Notes: a model not told the origin generated them from the letters alone. DNA of 55,415 nucleotides from UBA3210 sp002363635 (GCA_946641515.1 CAMPBT010000008.1:1-55415), one strand, 5' to 3'; positions 1 through 7,611 are shown, counted from the stretch's first letter. Made by a program: numbers and translations.

Positions 1-396
1 GCCGCATCATCTTTTCTTCTTTTGAAATTGAAAATCAAAATTTTTGATCAGAATCTTATTATTTTTAATTAAAAATATGTTATTATAAGGCAAAAAGCTG
101 TGAAAATTGCGATAAACGGTACAATATTGTGAGTTTTATTATACAATGATCCTCGATCTACTATACGATCCCCAAAAATTTTCATTAAAATGGTGCGAAA
201 CGTACATTTTTTATGCAGAAAATTGTTATATTTTAGTAATTTTTATTCGAAAATTTTATATAAAAATCCTTTGTTGCGGCATGTCATATGACATTCACAA
301 GGGGGAGGTTTCTGTCGAGGTCGATGGCAAAAGCTGCGGCTTAGAGATTGCAGGGTCTTAGGTCGGGCCACAGCATCCGCTGTCTTTCATGCAATT
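1..396. other. Left-edge stretch without a convincing gene
   Basis: No supported gene. A 71-codon plus-strand frame starting at 146 has no Shine-Dalgarno and an implausible composition. Positions about 265-385 are markedly more GC-rich than the AT-rich DNA to the left and contain short self-complementary pieces such as GTCATATGAC and CAGCATCCGCTG. They could be part of a structured RNA or a regulatory region cut by the window edge. No good promoter was seen. Confidence 0.4.
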
Positions 397-558
397 TTAT
401 TTCTTCTCGTTCCGTCGCTGAACTTTATTAGAAGCAGTAATATATACTCTTACAGCTTGTTTAATAAAATCATGAATTGTTAATTGTCGTTTCTCTGCTT
501 CTTTTAACCACATTTCATATTGAGCATCTTGTAAACTTAAATTTACTCTTTTAGTCAT
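397..558 (-). CDS. Small ribbon-helix-helix-like DNA-binding protein
   Basis: A 53-residue basic protein starting MTKRVNLSLQ and continuing into two predicted helices (residues about 11-24 and 28-42), the size and pattern of CopG/Arc ribbon-helix-helix repressors. The ATG has AAGGA about 13 bases upstream, inside the end of the preceding gene. It is the last gene of the initiator operon (initiator, zinc protein, this gene), so a copy-control or repressor role next to the iteron origin is a reasonable inference. No TGA codons. An antitoxin of an undetected pair is the alternative. Confidence 0.7.
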   Translation of the reverse strand: MTKRVNLSLQDAQYEMWLKEAEKRQLTIHDFIKQAVRVYITASNKVQRRNEKK

Positions 559-559
559 C

Positions 560-907
560 TTAATGAATACTATCCTTAGTTCAAGTACTTTTCTTACTTA
601 AATTATCTTTATCAGTTCATTCCGCACTTGCAGTATACGTAACTTTAGGCTCACAAGTAACAATCCAAGGTTTTTCATCCCACCAATTCCTTGCAGGTAC
701 TACATCATACCTCCGCATATTCTTAATTCAAGTTTTAGTAGTTTCACTTGATTTTAAATTCTCTTTAACATAAGGTCAACAATTAACACAATAATGATAC
801 TCTTCAGGAACATGTATTATATTAGAATTAACTTTAGGTTCGATAGTAACATACGGATCTTTCATCTGTTCCCCGCACCTATCACATATATAAATACTTT
901 CTCTCAT
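560..907 (-). CDS. Small zinc-ribbon-like protein of unknown function
   Basis: 115 residues, start at ATG 907 after GGAGG. An N-terminal CDRC and a later CVNC could form one four-cysteine zinc site. The frame is open only if TGA is Trp: four TGA codons occur beside TGG Trp codons, and it ends in TAA just before the next gene. It sits directly downstream of the initiator gene with a 9-bp gap, so it is probably co-transcribed. Function not recognised; a replication accessory or regulatory role is suggested only by context. Confidence 0.75.
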
Positions 908-916
908 TATTCCTCC

Positions 917-1654
917 TTAATTTAGTTCATAAATCTTTTTCCCTGATTCTATTGCTTTTAATTCTTCTTTATTTCAAGTAATAGCTCTCATTTTAGTTTC
1001 GTCATCTAATTCTTGACCTTCAAATTCTTTAATAAGATCTTTATTAGCTTTTACTTGAACAGAACCATATTTATTAACTCAATATAACTCTAAATAAGTG
1101 CCATGTTTTCCTGGCTTACCTACAGCTTCATGATTATATTTAATAAATCCAAGTTCTTCTAAAGTATTTAAAGCATTAATAGTTTGTGCTCATACTTTAG
1201 TTCCTTTAGTATACCCTATACCTTCTAGTAATTGAATTTTAGAAAAGAAAAAATTTTCACCATTCTTATAATACTTTAAATGTAATTCATATTTATCTAA
1301 TAATCAACAATATACTTTAAAAACAAAATCAGAAAGATTATCTAAAAAATATACAGCAGTTGGAATAGTTAATGAAATAAATCTAGTTCTAGCAGGATAA
1401 AAATAATAATAATCTTTATCTTCTTTAATCATATCAAGATCAATATATACTTTAATTAAAGCATTACATTTATATTGACTTAATTTCAATTTATTTTTTA
1501 AAAAAGCTCTATATTCATTTTTAGGAACAATTAGATAATCATTTTTACTATCCCCTCAACCAACTTGAGTAGATGCTACTGTTAAATAAGGATCATAATT
1601 TCTAATTTGCATTTTCTCAGGAGAAACATCTACAAAAATTTCTTTCTTTTTCAT
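917..1654 (-). CDS. Plasmid-type replication initiator (winged helix)
   Basis: 245 residues from an ATG preceded by GAGGAGG. The centre (about residues 85-180) reads like a winged-helix unit: a helix rich in aromatic and aliphatic residues, a segment FFFSKIQLLEGIGYTKG, a recognition-helix-like stretch ending ALNTLEELGFIKY, then a basic wing. This layout is common in RepA/DnaD-like initiators. Five TGA codons must be read as Trp, four of them flanking that central unit. Upstream, between this gene and 2022, lie nine iterons, the expected binding sites of such a protein, which strongly supports the call. The promoter probably lies in the iteron-proximal AT-rich DNA, as in autoregulated Rep genes. 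Family assignment needs a profile search. Confidence 0.75.
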
Positions 1655-1688
1655 TTTCCTCCTCTCTTTTAAAAAAAATTTTTTAAAA

Positions 1689-1722
1689 AGTTTTTTTGAT
1701 TGTGAAACAAATCAAAAAAACT
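1689..1722. repeat. AT-rich inverted repeat between initiator gene and iterons
   Basis: AGTTTTTTTGATT and its complement AAATCAAAAAAACT flank a short spacer, about 13 bp per arm. Right beside it (about 1723-1760) the octamer TATAAGTG or a close variant recurs three to four times. This is the stretch from which the initiator gene would be transcribed and where an origin would melt, so an operator or DNA-unwinding role is likely. The repeats are seen directly; the role is inference. Confidence 0.55.
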
Positions 1723-1760
1723 AAGTGTTATATAAGTGTATAAGTGATATAAGTGTTAGG

Positions 1761-1988
1761 GCGTAGAAATTTTTAATGGGTTGCGTAGAATTTTTTAATG
1801 GGTTACGTAGAAATTTTTAATATATTGCGTAGAAAAATTTTAATCCTTGTTTTTGCTCTTTACAAACACAAAAATATTGCGTAGAAATTTTTAATCGTAC
1901 AATAGTTGCGTAGAATTTTTTAATATATTGCGTAGAATTTTTTTAATATTACGTAGAAAAATTTTAATATTGCGTAGAAATTTTTAAT
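1761..1988 (+). repeat. Nine iterons, probable replication origin
   Basis: Nine same-direction copies of (G/A)CGTAGAAATTTTTAAT start at 1761, 1783, 1805, 1827, 1879, 1908, 1930, 1951 and 1972. Copies differ only in the A/T run and the first base. Spacing is 21-22 bp except for gaps of 52 and 29 bp, which puts most copies on one face of the helix, as in plasmid iterons. The adjacent winged-helix initiator and AT-rich repeats complete a classic theta-type origin. The unit-to-unit spacers are not unique sequences, so it is not a CRISPR array. Confidence 0.88.
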
Positions 1989-2021
1989 CCAAATTTCCCG
2001 TTTCGATCTGAATTTTTGAAA

Positions 2022-2234
2022 CTAATTTTCCCAATAAGAATTCTTGTCAAATTCAATTACATTAGAATTAGACTCTCCAAAACCGTTCTTAATCTTATAC
2101 GCCGCATTCATAGTTTGCACACCAATTCCAATAGCTTGAAGTAAGAAAGCATCAAATTGTTCTATACCAATTTTATGCATAAAATCAAATCACTTATATA
2201 CATACTTATCAGGAAGATCAATAACTACCCTCAT
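2022..2234 (-). CDS. Small protein next to the iteron origin
   Basis: 70 residues, ATG 2234 with AGAGAGGAC upstream, ending in TAG. Begins MRVVIDLPDKYVYKW, a beta strand followed by helices, similar in layout to ribbon-helix-helix proteins. One TGA codon is read as Trp (YKWFDF). It lies on the far side of the iterons from the initiator gene. A partner in origin control is plausible from position only; no family was recognised. Confidence 0.65.
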
Positions 2235-2250
2235 TTTAGTCCTCTCTAAT

Positions 2251-2315
2251 TTTTAAAATGCTTCGCATTTTAAAAATAAAGCTTAGAGAGATATGCTCAC
2301 GCTATCTCTCTAAGC
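2251..2315 (-). terminator. Two hairpins ending the small membrane-peptide operon
   Basis: On the minus strand a perfect 13-bp stem (2281-2293 with 2303-2315, 9-base loop) is followed by TTTATTTTT. A second AT-rich 11-bp stem with a UUCG-type turn follows (2251-2275). The first fits an intrinsic terminator for genes 2320-2724; the second may reinforce it or act before the 2022-2234 gene. Confidence 0.6.
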
Positions 2316-2319
2316 TACT

Positions 2320-2415
2320 TTACCACTCTTCTTCATCTAAAGAAGTAATTGCGTCACCAAACAAACACACCAAAGCACCTGCGGCCATGCCTATGACAAT
2401 TGCATATACAATCAT
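2320..2415 (-). CDS. 31-residue single-span membrane peptide
   Basis: MIVYAIVIGMAAGALVCLFGD followed by an acidic tail ending EEEW. GGAG sits 5 bases before the ATG. One hydrophobic helix (residues 2-20) with an acidic C-terminus. First of four tandem tiny genes (2320-2724), all but one with a single hydrophobic span. No family is recognisable at this length. Translation is supported by the Shine-Dalgarno and tight packing. Confidence 0.55.
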   Translation of the reverse strand: MIVYAIVIGMAAGALVCLFGDAITSLDEEEW

Positions 2416-2424
2416 ATTTGCTCC

Positions 2425-2547
2425 TTAGAATCGATGATAATAGTTACCTTCATCATCCCACGGATCTGAAACAAAAATTAGCAAAGGAATGATAAAAAGC
2501 ATAAAAACAACAACTGCAATTACTTCAAGTACATCCAAAAGATCCAT
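2425..2547 (-). CDS. 40-residue single-span membrane peptide
   Basis: Starts MDLLDVLEVIAVVVFMLF, one strong transmembrane helix (about residues 6-27), then a short acidic and aromatic tail. The Shine-Dalgarno is weak (GGGAG about 13 bases upstream). Packed between two other tiny membrane genes with short gaps. Function unknown; a small inner-membrane effector or lysis-timing peptide is possible but only a guess. Confidence 0.55.
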   Translation of the reverse strand: MDLLDVLEVIAVVVFMLFIIPLLIFVSDPWDDEGNYYHRF

Positions 2548-2562
2548 AGATCTTACACTCCC

Positions 2563-2628
2563 TTATTTAAGATTAATAATTATACATGCGCAAAGACAAA
2601 CAGCAATTAGTCCAATAATTTTCAGCAT
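2563..2628 (-). CDS. 21-residue hydrophobic peptide
   Basis: MLKIIGLIAVCLCACIIINLK: almost entirely hydrophobic, with three cysteines around the centre. Its ATG directly abuts the TAG of the upstream gene, and GGAG lies about 8 bases upstream in that gene, a typical translational coupling. Very short, so confidence rests on the operon context. Confidence 0.45.
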   Translation of the reverse strand: MLKIIGLIAVCLCACIIINLK

Positions 2629-2724
2629 CTATACTCCAAACCTCGGTGGATCACCATTACAAAACATACTAAGAACAAACCCCGCAAACAAAAGAGTAAA
2701 TATCGCATAAATAAAACTATTCAT
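2629..2724 (-). CDS. 31-residue membrane peptide
   Basis: MNSFIYAIFTLLFAGFVLSMF then a short polar tail. One hydrophobic helix. The start overlaps the last 8 bases of the phosphatase gene, and the stop abuts the ATG of the 21-residue peptide, so the four peptides follow the phosphatase in one operon. Family unknown. Confidence 0.5.
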   Translation of the reverse strand: MNSFIYAIFTLLFAGFVLSMFCNGDPPRFGV

Positions 2725-3535
2725 CCAAATCACTCTCAATCTTAAAGTCACTATAAAATTCTTTCATATCATCTAACCTAAGAAGTCCAAGATTGCGGCG
2801 ACCCGTATCTACACAAATCCTGGTGCCATAACCATCGACATCCGCAGTCATCCGCACTATCTTTCCCGCATCACCTTGTACTTCTATTGGAAGGCCAAAA
2901 TAATTAAAATCATCCCACCAATACGCTGTTGTTGGAGAATGTCCAAAAATAATCATATCATACGGGTACGGCGTCTGATTGTAAAACCAACGATCTCTAG
3001 CCCAAAGAAGATGTTGACTCCAGACTGGGCCAATTTCAGGAATATCTACATCTATATTAAGTCCTTTATCATAACAATCATCACTAAGGCGGCGTTCTTC
3101 AACAATCCCCGCATGAACCATCAAAATCTTCTTACCATTTAGCTCAATAGTATAATATAAAGGAAGATTTGCAATCCACTTAGCTACTTTATGACACCAT
3201 TCAACTCCTCTAAGATCTTTGCACTTATATAGAGTTGTTAAACCGCCATTCCAAGACCAAGGATTATCAAAAATACAATCTTCTACGGAAATATCATCCG
3301 TAATTGTCACAAAACCATTAAAAGCCATATCTTCGTGATTTCCCAAAAGGAAATGAATATTGCGGGGAGCCTCTTCCATAGCCCACTCTAGTATTTCAAA
3401 AGATTCTGGTCCTCGATCAATAATATCTCCCAAAATATAAAGTTCATCATTTTGCCAATCAAAATTAGCTTTCTCGAGAACGTCTAACATTCGGCTGAAA
3501 TAGCCATGAATATCTGACATTACATATACAGCCAT
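2717..3535 (-). CDS. Calcineurin-like phosphoesterase (PrpA/NinI type)
   Basis: 272 residues. Metal-binding motifs are in the family order: D8-x-H10-G, GDIIDRG at 36-42, GNHE near 65, MVHAG near 145 and GHSPT near 205. This matches the protein Ser/Thr phosphatase branch of lambda phages and bacterial PrpA. It would hydrolyse phosphoesters with two metal ions in the cytoplasm; the substrate (phosphoprotein or nucleotide) cannot be read from sequence. No TGA codons. It follows a chain of short genes with no gap (next stop ends one base away), so it belongs to the 4.3-kb promoter operon. It is distinct from the second phosphoesterase at 23161-23874. Confidence 0.88.
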   Translation of the reverse strand: MAVYVMSDIHGYFSRMLDVLEKANFDWQNDELYILGDIIDRGPESFEILEWAMEEAPRNIHFLLGNHEDMAFNGFVTITDDISVEDCIFDNPWSWNGGLTTLYKCKDLRGVEWCHKVAKWIANLPLYYTIELNGKKILMVHAGIVEERRLSDDCYDKGLNIDVDIPEIGPVWSQHLLWARDRWFYNQTPYPYDMIIFGHSPTTAYWWDDFNYFGLPIEVQGDAGKIVRMTADVDGYGTRICVDTGRRNLGLLRLDDMKEFYSDFKIESDLDE

Positions 3536-3712
3536 TTAATCTCCATCCTCGATAATATGTTCTTCAATGCGGACCTTACCGACAACGCCCACAGTTCGGC
3601 ATCCTTCATAAATCTTTTCAATCTCTGAACTTGCTGTAACCGCATTCCTATAAATACCCCAAATGAACTCGTGCTTATTATCAAGAGAAACAAAAACTAC
3701 AAAAACCTTCAT
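3536..3712 (-). CDS. Small hypothetical, paralogue of the next gene
   Basis: 58 residues, MKVFVVFVSLDNKHEFIWGIY and a C-terminus EEHIIEDGD. The neighbour at 3716-3919 shares the same plan (VFxxFxxxDxxxxxxWGxY, helix, strand, EAFIIENGD), so the two arose by tandem duplication. Beta-alpha-beta pattern, cytoplasmic. Unknown function. Confidence 0.65.
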   Translation of the reverse strand: MKVFVVFVSLDNKHEFIWGIYRNAVTASSEIEKIYEGCRTVGVVGKVRIEEHIIEDGD

Positions 3713-3715
3713 TTT

Positions 3716-3919
3716 CTAATCTCCATTCTCAATAATAAAAGCTTCAACACGAAGTTCAACATGAATATTCATAGAAGGCTTGGCACAAACTCGCTGAACC
3801 CTCTCGAGCTCCTGATTCGCTGCGAAGGCATTACTATAAACTCCCCAAACATGCTCTGGCTCGTCATCGAAAGTGGCAAAAAGAATAAAAACATTTTCGT
3901 TCTTAGTGAAATATGCCAT
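3716..3919 (-). CDS. Small hypothetical, tandem paralogue
   Basis: 67 residues from ATG 3919, chosen over an upstream ATG because GGAGG lies 7 bases before it. Shares its architecture with 3536-3712 and, more loosely, with 3921-4109, 4120-4314 and 17846-18103: strand, WGVY or similar, helix with AxxxxE, final strand. A lineage-specific family of short phage proteins; function unknown. Confidence 0.65.
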   Translation of the reverse strand: MAYFTKNENVFILFATFDDEPEHVWGVYSNAFAANQELERVQRVCAKPSMNIHVELRVEAFIIENGD

Positions 3920-3920
3920 T

Positions 3921-4109
3921 TTAGACCTCCACGTAATCAATGAATTCATCGCAGTTATCATGAATTATAAAAATATCAAGATGGCCACCACCTGCGAAAG
4001 CAAGAGTCTTTTCTGCATCAATCTTGCAGTTCTCGAGAATTCCCTCAAACTCATACTCGATAAACTCACCATCAAGATCTTCACCAACAACGTAAAAAGT
4101 CTTATTCAT
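3921..4109 (-). CDS. Small hypothetical (GGGH motif)
   Basis: 62 residues starting MNKTFYVVGEDLDGEF, with AGGGHLDIFIIHDN toward the C-terminus. The GGGH-strand piece recurs in the 85-residue protein at 17846-18103 (FGGGHVELLHISD), suggesting a shared fold. ATG 4109 has GGAGAG upstream. Packed one base from the next gene. Unknown function. Confidence 0.65.
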   Translation of the reverse strand: MNKTFYVVGEDLDGEFIEYEFEGILENCKIDAEKTLAFAGGGHLDIFIIHDNCDEFIDYVEV

Positions 4110-4119
4110 TGAACTCTCC

Positions 4120-4314
4120 TTATGCGCAGCAAATAACCCAATTAGTTTCACTATGTTCACGAGCATACGCGCAAGCTACCGAATAAGAAGTTGTACTAAA
4201 ACCGAAAATAAGTCCCTCTTCCCAATTCTTCTCACTAACGACAAGATATTCAATATCATCTTCAAAACGAAATTCCTTAATACCGTCGTCAGGATAATGG
4301 CGAAAATTAGACAT
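4120..4314 (-). CDS. Small hypothetical, first gene of its operon
   Basis: 64 residues, starting MSNFRHYPDDGIKEF, acidic N-terminal half and an ACAYAREHSETNW segment. ATG 4314 follows GAAAGGAAA, and a strong promoter lies 33 bases upstream, so this is the first gene of the operon running to the phosphatase and membrane peptides. No family recognised. Confidence 0.65.
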   Translation of the reverse strand: MSNFRHYPDDGIKEFRFEDDIEYLVVSEKNWEEGLIFGFSTTSYSVACAYAREHSETNWVICCA

Positions 4315-4346
4315 TATTTTCCTTTCTTTCTCTCTTTCTTTATTAT

Positions 4347-4376
4347 ATTATAACATAAAAATAGGGCATATGTCAA
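4347..4376 (-). promoter_or_regulatory. Sigma-70 promoter (TTGACA-18-TATAAT)
   Basis: On the minus strand TTGACA (4371-4376) and TATAAT (4347-4352) are perfect consensus with an 18-bp spacer. It fires the 4314-to-2320 operon. An imperfect inverted repeat (ATGTCA...TGACAT, about 4369-4396) overlaps the -35 and may double as the terminator of the upstream operon, a layout repeated in this genome. Confidence 0.85.
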
Positions 4377-4399
4377 CTATAATTTTATAGCTGACATAT

Positions 4400-4654
4400 T
4401 TAATCTTCTTTTATAGGATTTGCGGTAATACCGGCTAGTATATTTTGAAATTGATGAACTTGATCTTTAAGAGAACTTCAATCAGGAAAAATATCGTCTA
4501 AACAATCCAAGAGAAGATAAGATTGATTATATCCACATTCTGTACATAACATTGTAATAGCGTTCGCTAAATCAGAATCATCATTTTCATCCTCTTTTTG
4601 ATGACGAAGAAAATATTTAATATTCTCCGTTGCTCCACATTTAGGACACTTCAT
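4400..4654 (-). CDS. Small zinc-ribbon protein
   Basis: 84 residues: CPKC at 3-6 and CTEC near 37 form a four-cysteine zinc ribbon, followed by an acidic helical tail. One TGA read as Trp (FPDWSS). Its start overlaps the end of the upstream gene by 14 bases, so translation is probably coupled. Such ribbons bind nucleic acid or act as transcription-factor-like modules in phages; the exact role is unknown. Confidence 0.7.
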
Positions 4655-5006
4655 TATAAAACTCCTTTAGCTGCGGAGCCCAGTTTTCAGGCTCAAACTT
4701 ATCCGGCACAAGCTTATCATACGCAAAATCTCGAAATTCCTGCGGCTTGCGGGGAGGAGCAACATATGCCCACCATTCACTTCCATCATATTCACGGCGC
4801 TCAAACCAAGATCCATCCTTCATAACAATAATTAGATCTTGCGGAATTTCAGGACGTCCATATCCAGGATCATACTCTGTATTATCAGCAAGAGTCCAAA
4901 ACCAACTTTCACTAATATAAAAATCCTTACAACCGATCCAATCAATATCATCCCTGATATATCCATGCTGCTGAAGCTTTGCCCAAGTTTCATTTCCAAA
5001 ATTCAT
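4641..5006 (-). CDS. Hypothetical protein, Trp-rich
   Basis: 121 residues, unusually rich in Trp, Tyr and Asp (for example ESWFWTLAD and GSEWWAYVAPPR). All Trp codons are TGG. ATG 5006 with AAGGAATTC upstream. Sits between two zinc-ribbon genes in one operon. No family recognised; composition suggests a compact cytoplasmic domain. Confidence 0.7.
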   Translation of the reverse strand: MNFGNETWAKLQQHGYIRDDIDWIGCKDFYISESWFWTLADNTEYDPGYGRPEIPQDLIIVMKDGSWFERREYDGSEWWAYVAPPRKPQEFRDFAYDKLVPDKFEPENWAPQLKEFYNEVS

Positions 5007-5021
5007 TATAAGAATTCCTTT

Positions 5022-5336
5022 CTATATAAAAGAATTTGTTATCCCGACCAATCCTTGCGGGACTAGTTCAGTTTGTAATATGCCATTTTTATCTATACCA
5101 ATAATCTTTAAGTTTGCTTCTCCCTCATACCCGCAATCTTTACAAACATACGGTAAAACAACTCCTTTTTCAGGATCTGAAGTTTCAGGATGCAAAACTA
5201 TAATATTAAGACTCCCGCACTTTTTACAACATAATTGTTCTGTTTTTGCTTTTTCAAGCAAACCAGATTTGCGGGCTTCTTCAATTTTCTCTTCTTTACT
5301 CTTGGAAGAAGGTAAAATTACAGGACTATCTCACAT
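5022..5336 (-). CDS. Zinc-ribbon protein, starts Met-UGA
   Basis: 104 residues. The second codon is TGA (MWDSPV): a standard code would miss the real start at 5336, which has GGAGAG 8 bases upstream. CKKC near 38 and CKDC near 65 make a zinc ribbon joined by a helix rich in Lys and Glu. Lies 4 bases after the 152-residue gene. Possibly a transcription or RNA-binding accessory. An initiator-proximal TGA makes expression wholly dependent on opal decoding. Confidence 0.7.
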
Positions 5337-5340
5337 TATA

Positions 5341-5799
5341 TTAACTCTCCACCTTATACTCTTCAAGACGGCCAATCTTTTCAAAGTAAAGATCAGCCTC
5401 TTCCTGGCCAAGCATCTTTACATAATCCTTATAAATGTATTCCTTGGCGATCTTCTCAAAATTCTCATATTCTTCTTCACCGAGCATATCCTTAAGCCAC
5501 TCCTCATTCTCTTCTCCAAGGTCAAGATTAGAAAGGCGATACTCAATCAGGAGTCGAATAAGAAGATATTCACGAAGCCATCCAAATTCATGCTCAATAT
5601 GTCGAGTAGCAACTTCTATAAAATTGTCCTTAAGCATAGGAGGATTCTTTTCATTAATCATATAACAAATATTATGCTGATCCTCAAAAAGCTTCCAAGT
5701 AACATTGTGAAGAATACGATCAACATAATCATTGAGAAGTTCATCTTCTTCTGCATAAGGACGAGTATAAATAGAATCGTAAATCTTTTCAACAATCAT
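5341..5799 (-). CDS. Hypothetical acidic helical protein
   Basis: 152 residues, mostly helical, strongly acidic (for example EEDELLNDYVDRIL, LGEENEEWLKDMLGEEE). ATG 5799 follows AGGAGG and is first behind the promoter at 5837-5866. Two TGG Trp codons besides others, no TGA. Not recognised; an anti-host or DNA-mimic role would fit the charge but is speculation. Confidence 0.7.
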   Translation of the reverse strand: MIVEKIYDSIYTRPYAEEDELLNDYVDRILHNVTWKLFEDQHNICYMINEKNPPMLKDNFIEVATRHIEHEFGWLREYLLIRLLIEYRLSNLDLGEENEEWLKDMLGEEEYENFEKIAKEYIYKDYVKMLGQEEADLYFEKIGRLEEYKVES

Positions 5800-5836
5800 G
5801 ATTCCTCCTATTATTTTATTACCTTTCTTTAATTAT

Positions 5837-5889
5837 ATTATAACATAAAAAAAGAGCCCCTGTCAAGATCTTTTCTCTTAACAGGGGCT
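5837..5889 (-). promoter_or_regulatory. Fused terminator-promoter
   Basis: TTGACA (5861-5866), 18-bp spacer, TATAAT (5837-5842) drive the operon below 5799. The -35 lies inside a hairpin (5855-5889, arms AGCCCCTGT and ACAGGGGCT) whose minus-strand 3' side is a run of T residues. The same bases therefore end the upstream operon and start the next one. Confidence 0.85.
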
Positions 5890-5894
5890 TTAAT

Positions 5895-6032
5895 TTAAAT
5901 CTTCTTAACTATAAAATTCTGAATATCAGGATGTTCATCAAGATATTCAATTACGCCTTCTATCGTTTCAAAAGTTGGACCAGTAACAATCCCAACATTA
6001 AGATCGTGTGAGTCCAAAACAATAACATACAT
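5895..6032 (-). CDS. 45-residue hypothetical
   Basis: MYVIVLDSHDLNVGIVTGPT, then an acidic helix and NFIVKKI: a compact beta-alpha-beta unit. GGAGAG before the ATG. Last gene of the operon that starts at 6696. Unknown function. Confidence 0.6.
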   Translation of the reverse strand: MYVIVLDSHDLNVGIVTGPTFETIEGVIEYLDEHPDIQNFIVKKI

Positions 6033-6044
6033 TTTATACTCTCC

Positions 6045-6215
6045 TTAGAACCAATCGTCATAAGTCTTTATAAGAGTATAATACTCAATTTCTTCTTCTT
6101 CCAACTCCTCTGCGCGCTCTGCAGCAAGTCCCCAATCATCTTCGCAAGCAATCTTAACTGAAAAAAGATAATTATGAGTTTTAGTTTCAAAGAATTCAAC
6201 ATACCAAGGATTCAT
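6045..6215 (-). CDS. 56-residue acidic hypothetical
   Basis: MNPWYVEFFETKTHNYLF then a long acidic helix with ERAEELEEEE. AAGGAG upstream of ATG 6215. All Trp are TGG. In the same operon as the two basic MSR proteins. Unknown. Confidence 0.6.
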   Translation of the reverse strand: MNPWYVEFFETKTHNYLFSVKIACEDDWGLAAERAEELEEEEIEYYTLIKTYDDWF

Positions 6216-6224
6216 GATTTCTCC

Positions 6225-6422
6225 TTAATCATAATACTCTTTTTGATAACGAGATTTAGAAATCAAATCTCCAGTTTGCTGTAGTTGACGATTTAAATCT
6301 TTGCGGGCCAGCCTTCGCATTAAACGAGTAAATTTACCATGAGAATTATGATTACTTGTACAATAATACTTGTGTCGATCACCACCTAGCTTATAAGGTC
6401 GATCTTTGTAAGTGCGGCTCAT
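6225..6422 (-). CDS. Small basic MSRTYK protein
   Basis: 65 residues, very basic, starts MSRTYKDRPYKLGGDRHKYY. The gene upstream starts MSRSYRKHFWFP, so the two share an N-terminal signature seen widely in phage small basic proteins. AAGGAG precedes the ATG. Charge suggests nucleic-acid or ribosome binding. Function unknown. Confidence 0.65.
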   Translation of the reverse strand: MSRTYKDRPYKLGGDRHKYYCTSNHNSHGKFTRLMRRLARKDLNRQLQQTGDLISKSRYQKEYYD

Positions 6423-6432
6423 GCTTTACTCC

Positions 6433-6696
6433 TTACTTACTGCGAAAATGCTTGCGGAAAGTATTACGAAGATCTTGTTCAGTATCGTCTCCAAAAGGAA
6501 GATTCTCTCGAACAAAATCATCTTCATTCTTATAAAAGAAAAAGAAAGATTTGATTTCCCAAGATTCATTCATCTTCTTATATGCGGCCCCGCTATCAAT
6601 ATCCTTGCGGCGACGAACCTTACGATTGTAATACTTCTTATTACGCTTATCGCCTTCAATTGGAAACCAAAAATGTTTACGATAACTGCGGCTCAT
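6433..6696 (-). CDS. Small basic MSRSYR protein
   Basis: 87 residues, basic N-terminal half (KYYNRKVRRRKD), acidic turn, then FRKHFRSK. Paralogous start with 6225-6422. First gene behind the 6727-6756 promoter. Known only as conserved small phage protein; DNA or RNA binding is inferred from charge. Confidence 0.65.
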   Translation of the reverse strand: MSRSYRKHFWFPIEGDKRNKKYYNRKVRRRKDIDSGAAYKKMNESWEIKSFFFFYKNEDDFVRENLPFGDDTEQDLRNTFRKHFRSK

Positions 6697-6726
6697 ATAA
6701 TTCTCTTTCTCTCTTTTTCTAATTAT

Positions 6727-6756
6727 ATTATAACATAAAACTATAGCTTATGTCAA
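6727..6756 (-). promoter_or_regulatory. Sigma-70 promoter
   Basis: TTGACA (6751-6756), 18-bp spacer, TATAAT (6727-6732), minus strand; transcribes the operon from 6696 down to 5895. Confidence 0.85.
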
Positions 6757-6771
6757 TAAAAATTTTATGAA

Positions 6772-7314
6772 TTATTCCTCTGATACTCAAGAAACAGTTA
6801 TATCTATTTCTGAATCATCTTTTGGAATTAAACCATTTATATCAACAATATAGAAATTTGCATTCTCTCCAATTGTAAAAGTAATATTAAAAGTAGAAGA
6901 AAAAACATATTTTCCTGTTTCGGGTTTTGCAAGAGCAAAAGAAGAAAATAAATAATTTTTTTCTTGAGCATTTATAGAAGAAATAATTGGCGCTAACATA
7001 GTTATCTGTTTAGGAGGTTGATTTAAAGCTATTTCAGAACCAATATGAATAAGGTTCGTTTTTAATCAAACTTTTCATTCTCGAGAACCTTTTTCTAAAT
7101 TATTATGGATTAAAGTTATATTACTTTTATTGGAAGTGCCAAAATTACTCATTACAGAAGAATCAAGTGTTAAATTAATTATTTCATAATTAAATTCATT
7201 ATCTATATTGTCATCACTATTATTATCATTTGTCTTTTTTAATAAACCATATTCAATTAATCTTAATTTATTTTCAGTTTTTGAAGGAAATGTCTTTAAA
7301 TCTATTAATTTCAT
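6772..7314 (-). CDS. Probable virion-associated protein
   Basis: 180 residues once three TGA codons are read as Trp (EWKVWLK and the C-terminal SWVSEE). Starts MKLIDLKTFPSK, Asn/Ser-rich, beta-sheet pattern, with a C-terminal segment resembling an Ig-like strand repeat (YVFSSTFNITFTIGE). Follows the 71-residue gene by 12 bases. Composition like minor tail or head-decoration proteins; no specific family recognised. Confidence 0.6.
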
Positions 7315-7326
7315 AAAATTTCCTCC

Positions 7327-7542
7327 TTATTTTTGTGTTTCATCTTCAGTTGTTGTTGGATCGCCACCACCAAATTTTACTCAAACACCAGCATTAGTAC
7401 AGACATAAATATCTCCTGTTGTTGCTACAACTGCCGCAGAAGAGGGCTCAATTGGTAAATATGCTAAATCGTCAGGCGTATCAATAAAGAAATCATGAGT
7501 TTCTAAAATGGGATCTGCATATAAAACTTTATATTTAGCCAT
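7327..7542 (-). CDS. Small virion or fibre accessory protein
   Basis: 71 residues, MAKYKVLYADPILETHDFF; centre with TTGDIYVCTNAGVWVKFGGG, a pattern common near the ends of tail-fibre and appendage proteins. One TGA as Trp (GVWVKF). Start chosen at ATG 7542 with AAAGGAC upstream. It forms a two-gene unit with 6772-7314 immediately downstream of the tRNA operon terminator. Confidence 0.6.
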
Positions 7543-7611
7543 AATTAAAAGTCCTTTCTATTTAAAAAATAATTTTTCATTATTAATTAAAAAGTAAAAA
7601 TTAAAACTAAA

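Noticed and set aside
146..361. 71-codon plus-strand gene at the left edge
   Set aside because: No RBS, no promoter, aromatic-rich AT translation typical of noncoding DNA.
1761..1988. CRISPR array
   Set aside because: Repeats are 17-18 bp with 4-5 bp spacers and constant phase next to a Rep gene; these are iterons.
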